Shown here in pieces: positions 31,516 to 33,074 of a DNA stretch of 33,074 nt (position 1 is its first letter; every line of letters starts with the position of its first letter). A program made the position numbers and the translations under genes. The stretch is from Acidimicrobiaceae bacterium (GTDB lineage: Bacteria > Actinomycetota > Acidimicrobiia > Acidimicrobiales > Palsa-688), in the NCBI GenBank assembly GCA_003166025.1, contig PMWT01000219.1, positions 1 to 33,074 on the forward strand. Reading direction: 5' to 3'. The notes under the pieces are model-generated. The model did not search any database. It had not been told where the DNA came from and saw nothing but the letters and a program-made list of their open reading frames with translations.

Positions 31516-32682
31516 ATGCGCTCTAACAACACCTCTGCGTTCTTGAGACCTTTACCAATAGCCACGCTGCCAGTATTGATGGCGCTCGTCGTGCCGGCGT
31601 TCGGTCCAGCCGGGACACGTCCGCTTCGTGCCCCCTATCCGGCTGCGCGAGTGGCGTCAACTCCCTCACTAACCCCCGCTGGGAAGCTCACGGTCTTTGC
31701 TGGGACCGGTAGCTTTGGGCTCCCGAGGCCGGGCCCAGCCACTAAATCAGCGCTGGCTGGGCCGACCGCGGTGGCGTTGGACGTCCACGGGGACCTGTTC
31801 ATTGCCGACCATGCCAACAACATGGTGGAGGAGGTCACGCCGGCCGGGAAGCTTTCGGTTGTCGCTGGGACTGGGAAACCTGGGCTGCCGACACCGGGCC
31901 CCGCCATCAAATCGGCCCTTAACGCTCCGTCCGGCGTGGCCTTGGATGCCCATGGGGATCTCTTCATCGCCGACTCCAATAACAACGTGGTCGAGGAGGT
32001 TACCCCGGCCGGGAAGCTGTCGGTTGTGGCCGGCAACGGGCACGTCGGATCTCCAACGCCGGGCACTGCTACCAAGTCGGCCCTCGATGATCCGTCTGGA
32101 GTGGCGTTGGACGCCCACGGGGACCTGTTCATCGCCGACTACAACAACAACGTCGTGCTAAAGGTCGCCCCGGCCGGGAAGCTGACAGTGGTGGTAGGCA
32201 ACGGCCACGGGGGCCCGCCGACGCCTGGCCCTGCCACCAAATCAGATCTCAACAACCCGTCTGGTGTCGCTTTGGACACCCACGGTGATCTCTTCATCGC
32301 CGACTCCAATAACAACGTGGTCGAGGAGGTTACCCCGGCCGGGAAGCTGTCGGTTGTCGCCGGGAACGGCACGTTAGGACCGCCGGTGGCTGGTCCTGCC
32401 ACCAAGTCAGGGCTTCAGGGACCGTCTGGGGTTGCAGTGGGCGCCCACGGGGACCTATTCATCGCCGACTGGGCCAATAACGTGGTCGAAGAGGTCACTC
32501 CTACCGGGAAGCTATCAATAGCCGTAGGCAACGGTGACGAGGGCCCGCCGACGCCGGGCTCAGCCACAAGTTCACCCCTTGGTGGCGCAAATGGTGGGCC
32601 CACCGGGGTAGTAGTCGGAGCGAACGGGACGCTGTTCGTGTCCGACCAGGGCAATAATGTCATCGAAGAAGTGAAGTATTGA
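31516..32682 (+). CDS. Secreted NHL-repeat beta-propeller protein
   Basis: A 388-residue protein. The N-terminus has Arg residues, then PLPIATLPVLMALVVPAFGP and Ala-rich sequence, a probable signal peptide. The rest is six repeats of about 55 residues, each with a core like SGVALDAHGDLFIADYNNNV then VEEVTPAGKLSVVAGNG, the NHL motif; six blades make a closed propeller. A 71-base block is identical at 31957-32027 and 32287-32357, two repeats apart, pointing to recent duplication or gene conversion. NHL propellers mostly bind proteins, nucleic acids or ligands; some relatives are lyases, but no catalytic site is evident. Its promoter holds two copies of the GntR site, so it seems co-regulated with the regulators and kinase. 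Confidence 0.85.
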   Translation: MRSNNTSAFLRPLPIATLPVLMALVVPAFGPAGTRPLRAPYPAARVASTPSLTPAGKLTVFAGTGSFGLPRPGPATKSALAGPTAVALDVHGDLFIADHANNMVEEVTPAGKLSVVAGTGKPGLPTPGPAIKSALNAPSGVALDAHGDLFIADSNNNVVEEVTPAGKLSVVAGNGHVGSPTPGTATKSALDDPSGVALDAHGDLFIADYNNNVVLKVAPAGKLTVVVGNGHGGPPTPGPATKSDLNNPSGVALDTHGDLFIADSNNNVVEEVTPAGKLSVVAGNGTLGPPVAGPATKSGLQGPSGVAVGAHGDLFIADWANNVVEEVTPTGKLSIAVGNGDEGPPTPGSATSSPLGGANGGPTGVVVGANGTLFVSDQGNNVIEEVKY

Positions 32683-32739
32683 CTGACAGCTGATCGCCTC
32701 GTCCGACCCGAATGTCGCCTCGGCCTCTATTAGAGACCG

Positions 32740-33074
32740 TCACCTGGTCCCCACTATCGCCGACTCGATAACCGTGAACGAGCCGGGCGGGACCGAGACC
32801 ACGATCACGTCGCCCTTGCCGGTCTCAAAACCCTCTTGGACCGTCGCCCCTTCGACGTCCGGTGACGGCCGGCGACCCGGGCTTGAGTCGGCCGTCACGG
32901 TCGTGACCCGGGCTTGGCCGGCAAAAACCGCGTCCCGGAGCCGTACCTCGACTGGATCTTCAGAAGCGGGGTCCCGGTTGACGATCGTGACCGCCACCTT
33001 GCTGCGACCGACGTCCGCCGTCGCCGAGGCGTCGATGGTCGAAAAGGGCCCGAGGTCGGCTATGCGGTGCTGCC
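32740..33074 (-). CDS. C-terminal end of a GH51-like arabinofuranosidase (runs off window)
   Basis: The minus-strand frame enters from the right edge and ends at 32740. It reads IADLGPFSTIDASATADVGR, SKVAVTIVNRDPASEDPVEV and a final VVSVPPGSFTVIE. The D-x-SAT motif, the short 'VTIVNRD' strand and the PPGSFTVIE ending are the usual finish of the C-terminal beta domain of GH51 alpha-L-arabinofuranosidases. The catalytic barrel lies outside the window, so the family is provisional; other glycosidases share such domains. It converges on the NHL gene. An arabinofuranosidase would fit a hemicellulose locus. Confidence 0.55.
   Translation of the reverse strand, partial: QHRIADLGPFSTIDASATADVGRSKVAVTIVNRDPASEDPVEVRLRDAVFAGQARVTTVTADSSPGRRPSPDVEGATVQEGFETGKGDVIVVSVPPGSFTVIESAIVGTR

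Noticed and set aside
31670..32680. Regular repeats as a possible CRISPR array
   Set aside because: The units are about 165 bases, code in one frame and vary like protein repeats; they are NHL blades.

Overview
The window is high-GC DNA with compact, overlapping genes, frequent GTG starts and apparently leaderless promoters. This fits an actinobacterium, probably a soil or plant-litter lineage; I cannot name a genus. No rRNA, tRNA or CRISPR array was recognised.

Region A (about 1-10.6 kb) is an accessory, partly decayed zone. It holds the tail of an IS1380-type transposase fused to a truncated DHFR/RibD-like gene, a flavin-binding pyridoxamine-oxidase-like gene, a frameshifted shred of metG, an ABC-2 permease with an in-frame stop, and an intact ABC-2 permease. 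A run of small two-gene modules follows: TacA-TacT (RHH + GNAT), a VapBC45-like pair caught between two damaged copies of a UPF0158 gene, a small DUF5678-like protein followed by a frameshifted retropepsin-like gene, and MazE-MazF.

Region B (about 10.6-24.6 kb) is a glycan catabolic locus. A GH42 beta-galactosidase on the plus strand converges on a nine-gene minus-strand cluster: LacI regulator, GH31, two sugar ABC permeases, solute-binding protein, GH5, GH95, ThuA-like protein and Gfo/Idh/MocA oxidoreductase. The enzymes (alpha-xylosidase-like, beta-1,4-glucanase-like, alpha-L-fucosidase/galactosidase-like, beta-galactosidase) match the linkages of fucogalacto-xyloglucan. The glycosidases lack signal peptides, so imported oligosaccharides are probably dismantled in the cytoplasm. 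No ABC ATPase is encoded; a shared MsmK/UgpC-type ATPase elsewhere is the usual solution.

Region C (about 24.6-33 kb) is a plus-strand set controlled by two closely related GntR/HutC regulators: gntR1, a GT-C type membrane protein, an orphan MalG-type permease, gntR2, an FGGY (xylulokinase-like) kinase and a secreted NHL-repeat protein. Copies of one near-palindrome (consensus about CTARCATCCTAGGATGNTA) lie before gntR1, before gntR2 and, in tandem, before the NHL gene, which suggests a local regulon. The right edge cuts through the C-terminal part of a minus-strand gene resembling a GH51 arabinofuranosidase.

The most interesting points are the predicted xyloglucan-oligosaccharide locus, the shared GntR operator with duplicated regulators, the orphan permease coupled to a GT-C protein, and the toxin-antitoxin pair flanked by duplicated UPF0158 fragments.
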